A stretch of 64,000 bases of DNA from Trematomus loennbergii (Eukaryota > Chordata > Actinopteri > Perciformes > Nototheniidae): contig JAAOOA010000127.1 in NCBI GenBank assembly GCA_012861695.1, forward strand, positions 30,353,154-30,417,153, given 5' to 3'. Of this stretch, positions 21,477-33,772 are shown piece by piece (positions within the stretch are counted from its first letter, which is position 1; every line of letters starts with the position of its first letter). A program made the translations under genes and the position numbers. Under the pieces are notes generated by a model, which was given only the letters and a program-made list of their open reading frames with translations, did no database searches and was not told the DNA's origin.

Positions 21477-23496
21477 ACTAAGCCCTCCAGTTGAGATGGA
21501 GGACATGAAAAAGTGTTTTGGGACTTCTTCAGCTCTGTTGCTCTTCCCTCCATTAGGATGCACTCTCGGTCCGGATCTCCCCTGAATCCTATTACCTTCC
21601 CTTCTCATAACCACTGACATCAAACCCCGCAGACAAAATAAAACACTTCTCTGTGTCAGACCCTTGACAACACTATCATGTTGTTCTCTCTAACCTCTTT
21701 CTATCTCTGTCTATTTATTGTTCTCTGGACTCCCTTCACAAAACTTTCATCTTGCAGGTTCCCTTCTTATTGCCTTATGAAGATAAATATCTCTGACCCA
21801 ATTAGCTGTCTTCATTAAATTACAGTCCACTGGCACTCATTTAAACCACCAGCTCACACCAACCTGTGTTTTTCAAAGTGATTACAGATTTAATTAGCTG
21901 AGGACATCGGGTCCATATCCATACTGATACAAGTCTGGAGATAGAAGCCTTGCTGTTGTGTTGATAACTTGCAGAGGAAATGAAAAGGTTAGGCTTAAGT
22001 TGTAAGAGTATACGTCCACACTTTAAGGTCATAAACATCACTGTCTTCTCCTGGAACAGCCATCCTTAAATACAGAGGTAAATCCCAGATTAAATGTAGG
22101 CTACTCTAAAACGTCTTTGAGCATGTTTCTCTTCAGTGATCGCGATGTTAAGTTAAATGTTTGTTTTCCTTGTGTCTTAATATTTGTCCTTGTTTGATGT
22201 TTGCAAATGGAGCGGCTGTGATGCAACATTTCAGACTTGATCTGACAATAAATTATTATCTTATCATATCGTATCAATAGAAAAACTGCTAGATACCGAC
22301 ATCAGAAATACTTATATTTTGTCGCAAACTGAAAACCTTCTGTTTCACCTGTACCTTGACCATTTGAAAATTAAAAATAAGTTTAACCCACTTAAAAGTA
22401 ATGCTCTATAGTACTTTAATTGTTTGGCTTATTTGAAGCACCTGGTACATGTTCTGAGTTTGTACTTTCATGGTCTAAAACACCTACAGACCTGCTCCTG
22501 ATAAATGCCTCCTTCATACTAATTACGAAACATGTACTGTGAATATAAAAAGGTTTCTGCTGCCTTTAATAAGAGCTTGTGATTTACAGTATGCATATAC
22601 AGTAAAAGCAGACAAATAGGGTTATCTGTTCAGTCCAAACACTGAGTAAATCTGTCACATACCGTTAGTTAGTTTTCACTCAAGTTTCTGTTAGAGGGAT
22701 TTAAAAGGAGCCTTTGAAAGAAGCAGCTACTGTCAAAGACCTGCGAGAAAAAACCCTCCAGTGTGACCTTTTCCAAAGGCGCATTTACCGCTCTGTGACA
22801 GCCACATGAGTTTCCTTTTTTTCCAGTTTTTGTTGGAAACCAGCTTGAGTGAAAAGGGCTGTCTTTGCTGCAAAGGTGAACGTGGGATAAGAAACATCTG
22901 ACAGTGTTAAAGGGAGAAGAGTGAAATACAAAAGTCTTTCATAGTTGTTTTTCTTCCAGTGTAGAGAAAAGCAAGTAAGTGCTCTATCGTTTATTGTATT
23001 TCTGCCTTCTGAAATGCTTACTGCACGCCGTTGATCAGTGGGAATCATCTGAATAAATACCTGCATTTAAATGATCTTGAGAAGCATAAACATATTGACA
23101 TGGTCAGATTTTGCACCTTTCGACACGGGCTGTTTATACGAGGTTCACCTTTAACCGCTTCTGTGTGCATTCATCAATGACCTTCAGAAACTTAGAAAGA
23201 AATGAAGGAAACACTCCTTTGCTCTCCCCCGGGATGTGTGTGACCTTTCTCACACATTTCACAGCCTCTATTTATCCAGGGAAGGGTTCTCTCAGCATGC
23301 TGCACGCTGTTTTTTCAGCTCCACAAGCTCTGTGTTTATACAGTACAAAAGTCACACCTGAGAGAACCCAGTGCAGCCAAGGTCTTCCACTGTGTCTGCC
23401 AACGGGCACCAGGACAAGCAGCAAAATAAATCCACACTAAAACACGTTGACATACCAAAATAAATTATGGTAATGCACATTTTATTAAATTGCTTT
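21477..23496. other. Intergenic, no gene found
   Basis: Unique AT-rich sequence. Frames up to 109 codons occur (23111-23440) but lack family resemblance or splice partners. A short LINE-tail-like word (GACAATAAATTATTATC) lies near 22240. Confidence 0.4.
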
Positions 23497-24130
23497 GGGG
23501 CTTGGTGAGTAACAGATTACATGTAACGGGATTACAATAAAATATATAATTATTACTATTACATCTAAAAGAAATTGCTAATACTTTAAGTGTGAATACG
23601 ACTTCTGCCTGAATCTGCTTTATGGTTTTCACTTTCTTTGGTTCATTTGTTCTGTTCTTAATTCACTAGGTGAACCAATATGTTCATAAATAGTGTGTGT
23701 AACTTAACTTTGCGTATTAAACTAAAACGGAGCATTTTCTATCAGCTCAGATTGTATTTCTGCTTTTTTAAACTGTAGTATGTGCTCATGTGTTTCATTG
23801 TTGGTGTAAAGGCTACTGCCTGAATATCTGAATGAAAGGCAGGTTTTCATATCAATAAAACCTCTGAGCAGAGGACACATTTTTTATCCTAAATATCTTG
23901 GTTTCTTATTTTCTAAACTTACATTGTACTGTTGTCTTAGATATTACACTTAGTTAAAAAAACATATTTTTGCCATTTCCATCTCTATTTATTTGCATTT
24001 GATATTGAGGCGATCCAAAAGTAACAGACAGTATCAGGTTACATTACTTTTATATTTTGACACTCAGATTAAGTTACTGACTACATTTTTTGACAGGTAA
24101 GTAGGAATTGTAAAGGATTACATTTGCAAA
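23497..24130. mobile_element. Probable decayed hAT-like element
   Basis: Near the left end is TGGTGAGTAACAGATTACAT followed by GTAACGGGATTAC. Near the right end are AAGTAACAGACAGTATCAGG and AAAGGATTACATTTG. These words are typical of fish hAT ends with GTAACGGATTAC. Borders are uncertain. Confidence 0.35.
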
Positions 24131-25129
24131 GTGAGCACCAGCCTCAACCCATGGTGATCAATCACATACACCCAACAATATAAGACATTTGCAGCCAGTA
24201 TATGCAGGGTAATAGCAGAAGATTGTGAGGTAAACATCCTGTTTCCAAGAATCCGCCTTTCTGCAAGGACATTCAATCATCATATAAGGAGAAAGCCATC
24301 AGTGGAGGAGATGGAGGACACAGTTTCCACTAACAGTACCCTACATTACAAGCCCATCACATGTACTTTGAGAGAGGGAAATCTGCCTCTGCTATCTCAC
24401 ACTGCCTACACTGCTTCACACATATCTGAGGTTCGTTGAAGGGTATTTTGGGAAATGTGAGAAATGGCTAACTGGAGCAGAACTACATTTAGTAGGTTTA
24501 GGGAAATTGGGCAAAAGACTGAAGCAGTTCATCCAAAACTAACTCCTGTAAATCATTGAAAATAACATATTAATATGTAACATTAAAATATCTGAAAGTG
24601 TTTTTTGGTCGTTTTTTATTGGGCCAGAGTTAGGGTTTGAGGCTAGAGGATTTAAAGAAGTCAATCACACATGTTTGGCCAAATGAAAATATCAGAAAAC
24701 AATCTAGTGAATTTAGGAAAGAAACAAAGATATATCAGGTTAACATTTTCATCAGATTTACCATCAAGACAACCCTGGTCGGAGAGAATCTTTAACCTTT
24801 AGTTTCCTTTACATTTTGATCACTTACATAACAATAGTCAATGTACGATAAGAGGGAAAAAAGCTGTCTTTATTTTTGTGTTACCCAACATTCCTCACAT
24901 TTCAAGTGTACTTAAACTATTACAAAATATAAAATGTCCAGATGAAAATGGGTTCTTTTCCATTGGCCCACCAAACAGATATTCAAGTTATGAACAATCC
25001 AATCCACCCCGACCATATTGGTCATTTGGTGTTGGTGTATTCTGAGGAGTAATGTCAACTTTTCTAATGTATAAAAGTTGTGGACTATTTTAGACTTTAG
25101 CCACTAATTACTTTTGTGAAGGTGTCATT
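24131..25129. other. Intergenic, no feature
   Basis: Unique AT-rich sequence; nothing recognised. Confidence 0.4.
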
Positions 25130-25640
25130 TCTTCTAGCTATGCCACAGTAGCTAGCTGCGTGAGTCTAGGGAAAGCAGTGTTGGTCGGTCGAACATTTTG
25201 TTAAAACACTCAAAAATGAAGGAACAGATTCCCAAAAAGACATAACCCAGAGACTGAGGCCTTCTGATCATGGTTTTTTCTCAATACAAACTCTCAATAA
25301 CTATTGGATGTATTGCTGAACTTGGTTTGGACATTTATATTCATCTAAGAATTAATTGCAATAAGTTTGCCTTAACATCTAGTTCAAATTCATATCAGTC
25401 CAACACCGACCAAATATTCCTCAGCGGCATTTTGTGTTTAGGACTAAATAGCTAATGTTGACACGCTAACTGCTTCTAGTATCTTCTACACAACAGCATG
25501 TTAGAAATGTCAATGTTAGCATGTTATTATGCAGATGATAGCATCAAATGTGAAGTCCTGTGCATAGCCAACAGAGCTGCTAGCATGGCTGCACATTTTC
25601 CTATTGAGTGCCTTGCTGAGAGACATAATATGTTCAGGAT
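25130..25640. repeat. Old interspersed repeat (CAATAACTATTGGATG family)
   Basis: Words such as CTCAATAACTATTGGATGTA and repeated GTTAGCATGTTA resemble a widespread ancient fish repeat. TCTAGGGAAAGCARTGTTGG recurs at 28648-28666. It is fragmentary, without defined ends. Confidence 0.4.
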
Positions 25641-25929
25641 TCAGCCTGGAAACCTTCCACATTCAAGCCCTCTTGTGTAAATGTGAGGCCACCACCACCA
25701 CCTTCATCTTCTTCACTCTCCTGTAATTTATGTTGAGGAGAGTGTGATATATTATGTTCAACATCCTTTTTCCATTATAGGACCAGATATGGGAATGGGA
25801 ACAGGCCGAGGTTGCAAACTTGAAAACAATTGACTCTGTGCAACCCTTTAATCCTTCCCTCTTGTCCCCCGAGGGTTTTCTAAAAAGTCTCCATTCAGGC
25901 TGTCTACCAGGTGCTGATAAACTGTAGTA

Positions 25930-27600
25930 CATGTGACCCTCTTCACATGCGAATCAATAATGCTCTGTGATATCTTCGTTTTAATCTCGCCAGTCAATTA
26001 CATTGCACCTGACAGGCTAATCTAGAAGAACGAATTACTGTTTGAGTGGCCCGTGGCAAAAGGGTATCGCTCCACGTAGAAGAAAAAGGGCTTTCTGGCT
26101 GCTCGTAGGAATCAGAGTGCAGAAAGAAAAATTACTTCATATCAAATTTCAGACTCGACAAGAGACACGGGAGAAATAATTCACTCTTCATGTGGAAATC
26201 AATACGAGTCCGTGTTTGCAAACTTCCAGTCAATTTCAGGTTCATCACAAGATGCTGATTTGTTTGGCAGACTTTTCCATAAACTTCTCTAAGTGGAACA
26301 ATTGATCACATCTCAGCCACATGTCAAGAACAACCTATTATGACTTGGACAGAGCCAGAGTGCATTTCCAGGATAAAGTGCAGGAGAATTCTTCTTTTTC
26401 TCCGTGCAGTGGAAATGAACAGGTGGGGATATGTTCTCTCGGAGGAAATATACATGTATATATGTACATTTTTTTATGAAAGGCTCTCCGCAACTTTCTT
26501 TTCCTTATGAAAGTAAACCTTGTTTGTTTGTGTTTGTCTCTTTGCTCTGTGTATCTCCTCGTCTTGGGAATGCAGGATTAAAATATTAGCGCTTCCTATT
26601 CAAACTCTTCCCTCTAGTTCAAAACAAAAATCAATACGAGTTCCATTATGTAAATTTCAAAGAAACCCAAATCCCAAGGGTGGGGTCGCTCTCTGTGAGT
26701 TTTCGGGTGTGTTTAGACTTGAGGATATGCAGCATACCCCTCTGATACAACCAAACACTGCCTTTGGATGCACATTTTAAGGAAGTTCACTTGAAGCTTA
26801 AGCCTTTTTGGTTGGTTGAGATGGTTCCCCGTATGCAAAAAAGTTTGGGATAATCAATTTTTATAGTGTTTTCTGTTAAGTATTCATGATGCAAATGTGT
26901 GTGTGAATGTCAAAGAAGGACTTCTAGCTCCTGGGTGTAATTGGTCCCTGTGTTTTGTACACAGGGAATGTCACTTTCCACAGAGGGACTGAAATGGTCC
27001 GGTCCCTTGATGCTGTAAGTAGAACATAAAGAAAAGCGTCTTATTAATAGCTCAGAGTAGGGATGAATACAAACATCAGATAAAAGCTAGCAAAGTAAAA
27101 CTTATTCGAATGCAGAGCAGCAATATATTCATGAGTTTTCTTTCTTCAGAGAACAAAATGAAGATTTGTGCTCTTTCTAGTTATACCATTAAAGTGGTTA
27201 CTCCCTGCTGCGTTAAAAACGGAATATAAATACAGTTATTTGTGATAAATCTTCTTTAATCTCGCTCATCGTGTTAAAAAAAGGAAGGACCGAAGCAGCG
27301 TCAAATGGCTCTCAAACACACCATTACTCTGGACCTCTGTGGTGAATTTGCTCCATGCCAATTACCACGCCCCATCATTTGTGCCGTCCAAACAGTAATG
27401 AGCAGCCTAACATGAGAGAGCGAGAGCATCCGTAAATAATTTCTCGCTATGGAAATGGGAAGACCAGTGAGCAGTAAAGTGGCCTTGCTGCTAATTAAAA
27501 AGCCACTGCTCGGCCTCATTAAAGCCTGCAGTCCTCCCAGGAAAAACTCCATGTCCCCGGCATCAAGAGAAGGAACAGTCAGAGGTTAGGACTTAGAAAA
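25930..27600. other. Unique intergenic block, candidate conserved non-coding sequence
   Basis: No repeats, balanced composition, and several TAATTA/CAATTA-type homeodomain words, for example GCTGCTAATTAAAAAGCC at about 27488. No exon could be supported. The suggestion of conservation is inference only. Confidence 0.3.
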
Positions 27601-27782
27601 ACCAAGCGGCTTTGTGGAGGATGACATCCAAGCCCAAATTAAGTTAATTTGATGTTCGGCGCGGCCTGTCAAGCCCTCACAGAGTCAGGACTCCAGCAGA
27701 CATTCGGCTAATAGGCAGGACGGCTCTGTGAAGAAACACTGCAGAGGTACTGTCACACCGTCTGTCCTCATCCCTCTCGTCT

Positions 27783-27853
27783 CCTCACTGACACTAAACC
27801 TGCTGCCATTTTCAGCAAGGCTGAAAATGGCAGCAGGTTTAGTGTCAGTGAGG
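27783..27853. repeat. Perfect 33-bp inverted repeat with 5-nt loop
   Basis: The left arm 27783-27815 starts CCTCACTGACACTAAACC; the right arm 27821-27853 is its exact reverse complement; the loop is CAAGG. A related non-palindromic sequence lies at 28676-28715 (CTTCACTGACACTAAACCTG). It may be a templated inverted duplication or a hairpin RNA locus. Confidence 0.95.
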
Positions 27854-28125
27854 TTCATTTGCCATAGTTGCATTTGGTTTGCATTTTTGAAAAAATAATG
27901 ATAATCATTTTAATTAAAGTATGAAAACAAATGCTCTTTAAATTTTTGTGTTACTTGTTTATTCCATCATATCGCTTAGAATTAATCTGGAAACCTTAAC
28001 GTGTAAATTGTGGAAATGAATCCCATTACCAAGTTTGACCCAAACTTCCTCTGGCTTTGTAGATAGGAATAATCACTTCTTAATCGATTGACAGAACTAA
28101 AAACAACGATTTAAGATGGCAGGCT

Positions 28126-28320
28126 TCATTCCATCCATCCATCCATCTTCTCCCGCTTATCCGTGGTCGGGTCGGGGTAGCAGTTCCAGCAGAGAGCCCC
28201 AAACGTTCCTTTCCCTGGCCACATCAACCAGCTCTGACTGGGGATCCCAAGGCGCTCCCAGGACAGCGAAGAGATATAATCCCTCCTCCTGGTCCTAGGT
28301 CTACCCCTCGGTCTCTCGAA
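28126..28320 (-). mobile_element. Rex3-like RTE retrotransposon, 3' fragment
   Basis: On the minus strand the frame reads GRPRTRRRDYISSLSWERLG, the C-terminus of fish RTE/Rex3 reverse transcriptase, and the element ends in (GATG)n, seen on the plus strand as CCATCCATCCATC at 28131. It is strongly 5'-truncated and mutated, so not functional. Confidence 0.75.
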
Positions 28321-28460
28321 TTCTGAAGATTTCTCTACATTTTTCAATTGTACATTTGTTGTGAACTATGTCTTTCCAGTGTTCAACCAAATGGAGCGTA
28401 GACTTGTTACTTACAAGTTATGTGGCTAAAAGCGTCAGCTAAATGAAAATGTAATGTTAT
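28321..28460 (+). repeat. Repeat fragment with GGCTAAAAGCGTCAGCTAAATG
   Basis: The words GTGGCTAAAAGCGTCAGC and TAAATGAAAATGTAATG resemble a common fish retrotransposon tail. Class uncertain. Confidence 0.35.
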
Positions 28461-30539
28461 GTGAGTGTGTCATTTCATTCGACTACTGGGAAAGCATTTT
28501 GGTTGGTTGACCACTTTGTCAAGGCTAACATGCCTCAACAAATACCAAGCAGATTGATATAAAACCTTCCAAATATCTAACCCAGAGAATGAAGCCTAAT
28601 GATTCTGTTGTTCCCCTGGCATGTGAAGTTATGCTAGCTGCAGGACTCTAGGGAAAGCAATGTTGGTAATGATGCTCTCCGTCTCTTCACTGACACTAAA
28701 CCTGCCTGACATTTTCGACAACGAAATTATAGCTAATTTGAGCGAGTTGCATCTGGTTTGCATTTCCGAGAGTCTCTGTGAATGCTTTGATTGACAAATT
28801 GGGGCATTTGCAGGTTACACGTTGTTATATCTGTGAGTGTGAAGTGAACATATATTCACTGTTACGCTGTGTAGCCTCAGGTACAATTCATACTCTTTAT
28901 CTCAGCGTAAGAATACCAGTATTTCTGCAAAAGAGAAGACCAAATTCTTCTCTTATCTGTATTCATATTACCATATATGCCGAAATATTTCTAAAGATTG
29001 TGGTGAATCGCTTTTAAGTCAAGGTTAAATAACAGTTAGGTCTCAGGCTGTAAATGCTGATATCATCAAGAAAATAAAAACATCTGAAATAACCGATTGA
29101 GCGAGTGGAATTGGACCATCAACAGGAAACAAAATGACATGATAATGCTTTGATTGACAATTTATGTATGGCATATCGTGATGTTGGGGACCATATATTG
29201 TCATTAGGCAAATTAAATTAGGAGTTTTGGTTGGACATCCCTCACAGCAAAATGGGAGATGCATGGGATGGAGATTTCAAAATGCCTTCCTTTGATTTAT
29301 ATTCAAATGAGCTGTACACAAGAAATTTGATTCCACGTTATCTCCCGAAGGATTCTTTATGGTAATATTCCAACACGTGGATTAGAAGTGATTCTTCCTT
29401 TTGCAGCGCCATGTGAGAAAGGTACATCAACAAGCAGAAATTAACGTTGACTCTACCGCCTTTACGGAAGCCCGCCTTCCCTTTTTGTTTGTGATTTTTT
29501 TAAACTAACAAATTACCACCTGGCCCTTTTCAAATTTACACTTGAAAGACATGTTGTTTTTTCTTCTCTGCTTCTGATGAAAGTGTTCTCAGCAATAAAC
29601 TTCAAAGGGATATATAAACAAAGGGCAGGAGTAGATGGGGAATGCTCCACAGATCCAAATTGTTTTCCTTGCAATGTGAACTCAATCTAGTAATGATGAG
29701 ATGAAAGGTAATTGCATCGTTAGGGGAAACACAATATGTGATTATGGTATAGTAGTATAAATATAACAGAGTATTACTGTGACCAAAGTCTCTCTGGCTA
29801 TAGTTAGATATGAGTTTGATGGATATCTAATTGGGCACCTTTCCATAGTTTTTCATTCAAATGGAAACAGCAGTGTCATTTAATAATATGAATAAGATTT
29901 GTCGACAGGAACTCGAGCTATGAATCTTTAGTCATTTATCCTTTTTCCCAGTAATGGTGTCTTCAAATAGGTAAAATGTAACTTTGCTTGGAACTTCCCG
30001 GCACAGCCTCGGGCAGCTCTGGGGGTCCTCAGACGCTCAGGGACAGAGTTTATCCTGAAATAATCCTGAAACCAGAACCTCATGATTGCTGTTATGGTAC
30101 TGTATCAAAGATTGCCATAAATGTGCCAGATGTCTTTGCAGTTTATTAAAACGCTGAAAAAAGCCTATTTTCATTGCTTTTACGCTGTGTATAGCCTCAG
30201 GTAAAATTCACATTGTTTGTCTCAGAGTAAGAAAATCACCACTATTTCAAAAATGTGACTTATTTAAAAAATATATTTCTGCAATTTCATAGACCAATGT
30301 ATTGTTCTCTTATGCCTACACCACTATATGCCTTTATCTATACAATGTGATGACAGCATTACACAATTACTTTCCCAAGATTTCTAAAGATTCTTGTTCA
30401 ACTCTTACTGGAAATGTTTCCTATTGTTGCTGCCTTCTGTTAAATCCAAAAACTATTCATATATCAAAGGAGACAAAATCATGTGAACAACGTATATTAA
30501 AGACATTATTATTGCTTTCATAAAACAAAAAAGAGCCAC
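28461..30539. other. Intergenic with old repeat traces
   Basis: 28496-28720 resembles the repeat at 25.13-25.64 kb. TACGCTGTGTAGCCTCAGGT (28863) recurs with small changes at 30181 (TACGCTGTGTATAGCCTCAG), both followed by similar sequence, so there is a short dispersed duplication. No gene is seen. Confidence 0.4.
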
Positions 30540-30925
30540 ACAGTTTCTTTAATTGAGTATTTCCATTTTCTGCCACTTTCTACTTCTACCCAACTACGAT
30601 AAAAAAAAATATATAATCAACACTTAATTAAGAATTAAGTTACACCTAGATTAAGTTCAAGAGCTACCCAGCAGTAAATAATTATTTCAACCTTTACCAG
30701 CTGTGATAATCATATCAATTAAATATCAATAATTATAATCATAACATATCATATATATTATTCTGAGATGTGCCAATGCATGAGTATTCTTACTTTCAGT
30801 ACTATAAGCATTTTTGATGCCATTACTTTTGTACTTTTACTTGAGTAACATTGTGAATGAAGGACTTTTACTCGTAACAGTATTCCTACAATTACTTGTA
30901 ATAATTAATAGTATTTCTACTTTAA
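30540..30925. mobile_element. Truncated hAT-type fragment
   Basis: TTGAGTATTTCCATTTTCTG, TACTTTTACTTGAGTAACAT and TTTTACTCGTAACAGTATTC are shared in kind with 12781-13386. Ends are missing. Confidence 0.5.
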
Positions 30926-30927
30926 CT

Positions 30928-31270
30928 TAAAGTGCACCTACAGTATCATGCTATTTTAAGGCATATATTATGGGTCTCAGATATATACAAATATATAAAA
31001 ACATGTCTATGATGTGTTTTGCTCAAAATACAAACAGATCATGCATTTTAGAAACAGTACAGGTTAGCTCTGAGTGTTAGCGAGGCTTGCTAATGTAAAC
31101 AAAGACGAGATTACGTCCAAAACATGTCAGGCATTGTTTCTGATAGCAACTTTCTGTGGGTCCGCCGCCGATATTACGTCATATCGGCAGCAAATCTGTA
31201 TCCACTCGTTGTACCCCGTTTTTAGAAGATTTGGGCACAGAGGAAAAGAGAGAGGGTTTTATTTTCTGAC
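30928..31270. mobile_element. Family B MITE, truncated
   Basis: It starts CTTAAAGTGCACC and shares AAACATGTCTATGATGTGTT, GTTAGCTCTGAGTGTTAGCG and AGAGAGGGTTTTATTTTCTG with 2107-2799, then stops abruptly after TTCTGAC at 31270. Confidence 0.6.
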
Positions 31271-31285
31271 GGTATAGTTCATTAT

Positions 31286-31412
31286 TGCCTTGCCTGCCTT
31301 GCCTTGCCTTGCCTTGCCTTGCCTTGCCTTGCCTTGCCTGCCTTGCCTTGCCTTGCCTTGCCTTGCTTGCCTTGCTTGCCTTGCCTTGCCTTGCCTTGCC
31401 TTGCCTTGCCTT
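31286..31412. repeat. (CTTGC)n pentanucleotide microsatellite
   Basis: About 25 CCTTG units with a few unit-length changes. The low-complexity frames on both strands are due to it. Confidence 0.95.
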
Positions 31413-32554
31413 GAGTATAAAATATGATGCTGTTAGAACATGTTCTGTTCCAAGGTTGGATTTTCACTTATTTTCATTTTCACAAGGTCACTGTGATTTT
31501 GAATAAGGTCTTCTTATTTCTGTAAGAGAACTCGTAAGTTCCAGTTTCTCTCTGGAGATGTTTTTAAATCATTATGAGAAAACTTAGTGAACTCACGGAA
31601 TAAAGAAGAATGACTAAAGGCAAAAAGAAAAAGCACTTTCCTTCCAAAATATGTCTTGGCATCATGATTTATAAAAGCGAAGGGGCATTCAAGGACTTTT
31701 TAGGATTCGTATTCTCCATCAGCAATACATAAGTCATCAGGCTGCTTGATAATTGTATTCCATTCACTTGCATGCTAGTATTTTCCATAATGCAAATCAA
31801 GTATTGGCAAACATTTCTGTGACTTCTCTCCCTCTCTGTGTTCAGTCCTCGTGGAGAGAAGCTTTACCCGAGTGGCTTGTACATTGGTGTAATTAAGATG
31901 TGGGGCTATGATAAGAAATCTCTCGGAAAGTTTACAAACTGAGGCAACATAAAACGGTAATGTTTAATTTATGTCCGTGCCTTTCGACATTAATGATGTC
32001 CTCAGATGTTCTTTAGGGAGAAAAACACACATATTTCCATGCAAATGAGAAGACAAACACAAACAAATATGCTAGTCTCTTGGATCAACACACAACTCAG
32101 ATTATTCCAGCGTCTGAACAAATGTGTCCTCTTCTTTGTTCAACGCTTTTCTGTTTAGTTTGTTTCCTTGTTTGTTTATGCAAAGAGATTATTCTGTTCC
32201 AGCAGCCATCATGCCTTTTCTAGCGGGCAGTTCAAGGATTAAAACAGAACTCTTCTGCTAAGAAAGATGTGTTTTAATTCAAATAAAAAGAGACTAATGT
32301 GCAATTATAACAACAAGGGAAATTAAACCTCTCCATTCAGCATGAAAAGGTGTGATAGTGGGGAGATTAGCTTAACGGTTACAATGACGCAGTGTCTGCC
32401 TCAGGGAAGTCAGAGTAGTTCAATCTTGTTGATGATAAGCCATTATTAGCTGATGTCTGATAAGCGAGTGCTGATTTGTTATTGCATTTGTTGATTGGAA
32501 CATTGCAGGAACTTAAGCTGGGTTTTTATTCAAACAATCTAGGGCACACATATT
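31413..32554. other. Intergenic, no feature
   Basis: Unique sequence; nothing recognised. Confidence 0.4.
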
Positions 32555-32869
32555 TTAAAGAGGCCCTATTAAGTTTGTTTGGGTTTCCCCTTTCCTGTAG
32601 TGTGTTATAGGTTGTTCTGCATGTAAATGGTCTGCAAAGGTCTACAATCCAAAAGCCTGAAACGCGTCGATTTGACTCCTTTGATAACTTCAGAAACAGT
32701 GACATCACTATGTAACACTCTGCTTCTATTGGCTAGCGCTCCAACACATTGTACGTGATATAGGCTAAGGGGCGGGACATCTCTAAGCGACGGACCAATC
32801 ACAAGAGAGCCGGCTAGCTAACCAATCAGAGCAGACCGGGCTCTGGTTTCAGACAGAGGGTGAAAAGAG
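32555..32869 (-). mobile_element. Family E MITE, truncated, minus orientation
   Basis: The TTAAAGAGGCCCTATT end lies at 32555. The interior matches 53340-53671 reversed: CATGTAAATGGTCTGCAAAG, GGGCGGGACATCTCTAAGCG and CTAACCAATCAGAGCAGAC. It stops at 32869 after GGGTGAAAAGAG. It holds an uninterrupted version of the site where the Harbinger-like element sits in the 49-kb copy. Confidence 0.65.
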
Positions 32870-33623
32870 TGTGTTTCGGGTGTGTTTCGCGTGTGTTTTC
32901 TGAATCTTGTTGGTCATTGGAAAAACTCCCAATTAATACAACCTGTCAACAAGAAATCAATATTTTCTGCAGCTCAGATTTCAGAATCTTTCTCTTGCAG
33001 ACAGCAAAGCAGAATGAATGACTTTCTCCTTGTTTTCTTTTTCCGGTTCTGTGCCCACAAACTTGACAGAACAATGGAAGTCAACATAATGGATTCCAGA
33101 GGGATGGTGAGGGATCAAGTGCTGAATGTTGCAGATCATCTCCGGTGAGGAGACAAGGGCTTGTTATGTTTGTGCTGTATAAATAAAGTTTGGGTTGGTA
33201 TAGTTCATTATTGCCTGTCACTCAGAAACAAAAATCCATGTCTATCTCATTTCAGAAGATAAAATATGCAGTTTCAACTCTAAAACAGGTCTCACAGTTT
33301 TTCACAGTAAGTTTACTCTTTCCCCATTACAATCTCACTGCATGTGAATAGGTTTTATTAATTTGATTAATAAAAAAGAAACAAGTAACAATTAGCGAAG
33401 TCTACCTTCATATGCAGTTCAGAAGTCACAGCTCAAAATTTTTTCACTGGCATCTTCATTAAACTAACTGCTTCTTAACAGTTTTTGCTCATTCGATTTA
33501 TTTTTCAGAAAGGGAATTTGTATCACTTAAGTATAATACTAATACATGATAAGGTGGTTCCTGCATACTGCAATGTGAAATGCTCTTGTCACCCAGTCTT
33601 GTATTAAATCAATTGATCGATTC
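32870..33623. other. Intergenic with LINE-like tail and a 20-bp direct repeat
   Basis: GCTGTATAAATAAAGTTTGG near 33173-33192 looks like a LINE 3' end. It is followed by GGTATAGTTCATTATTGCCT (33196-33215), identical to 31271-31290. Confidence 0.5.
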
Positions 33624-33772
33624 GACCGACCGACCGACCGACCGACCGACCGACCGACCGACCGACCGACGACCGACCGACCGACCGACCAACCAACCGA
33701 ACCAACCAACCAGTCAATCAATCAATCAATCAATCAATCAACCAACCAACCAACCAATCAATCAACCAACCA
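33624..33772. repeat. Compound tetranucleotide microsatellite (CGAC)n (CAAC)n (AATC)n
   Basis: Successive runs of CGAC, CCAA and AATC units. Open frames on both strands are repeat artefacts. Confidence 0.95.

Noticed and set aside
27783..27853. MicroRNA gene call for the perfect hairpin
   Set aside because: Known precursors have imperfect stems and larger loops; perfect arms fit a recent inverted duplication better. Kept as a finding only.
31282..31506. Pro/Ala/Leu- and Gln/Gly/Lys-rich frames on both strands
   Set aside because: Produced by the CTTGC microsatellite.
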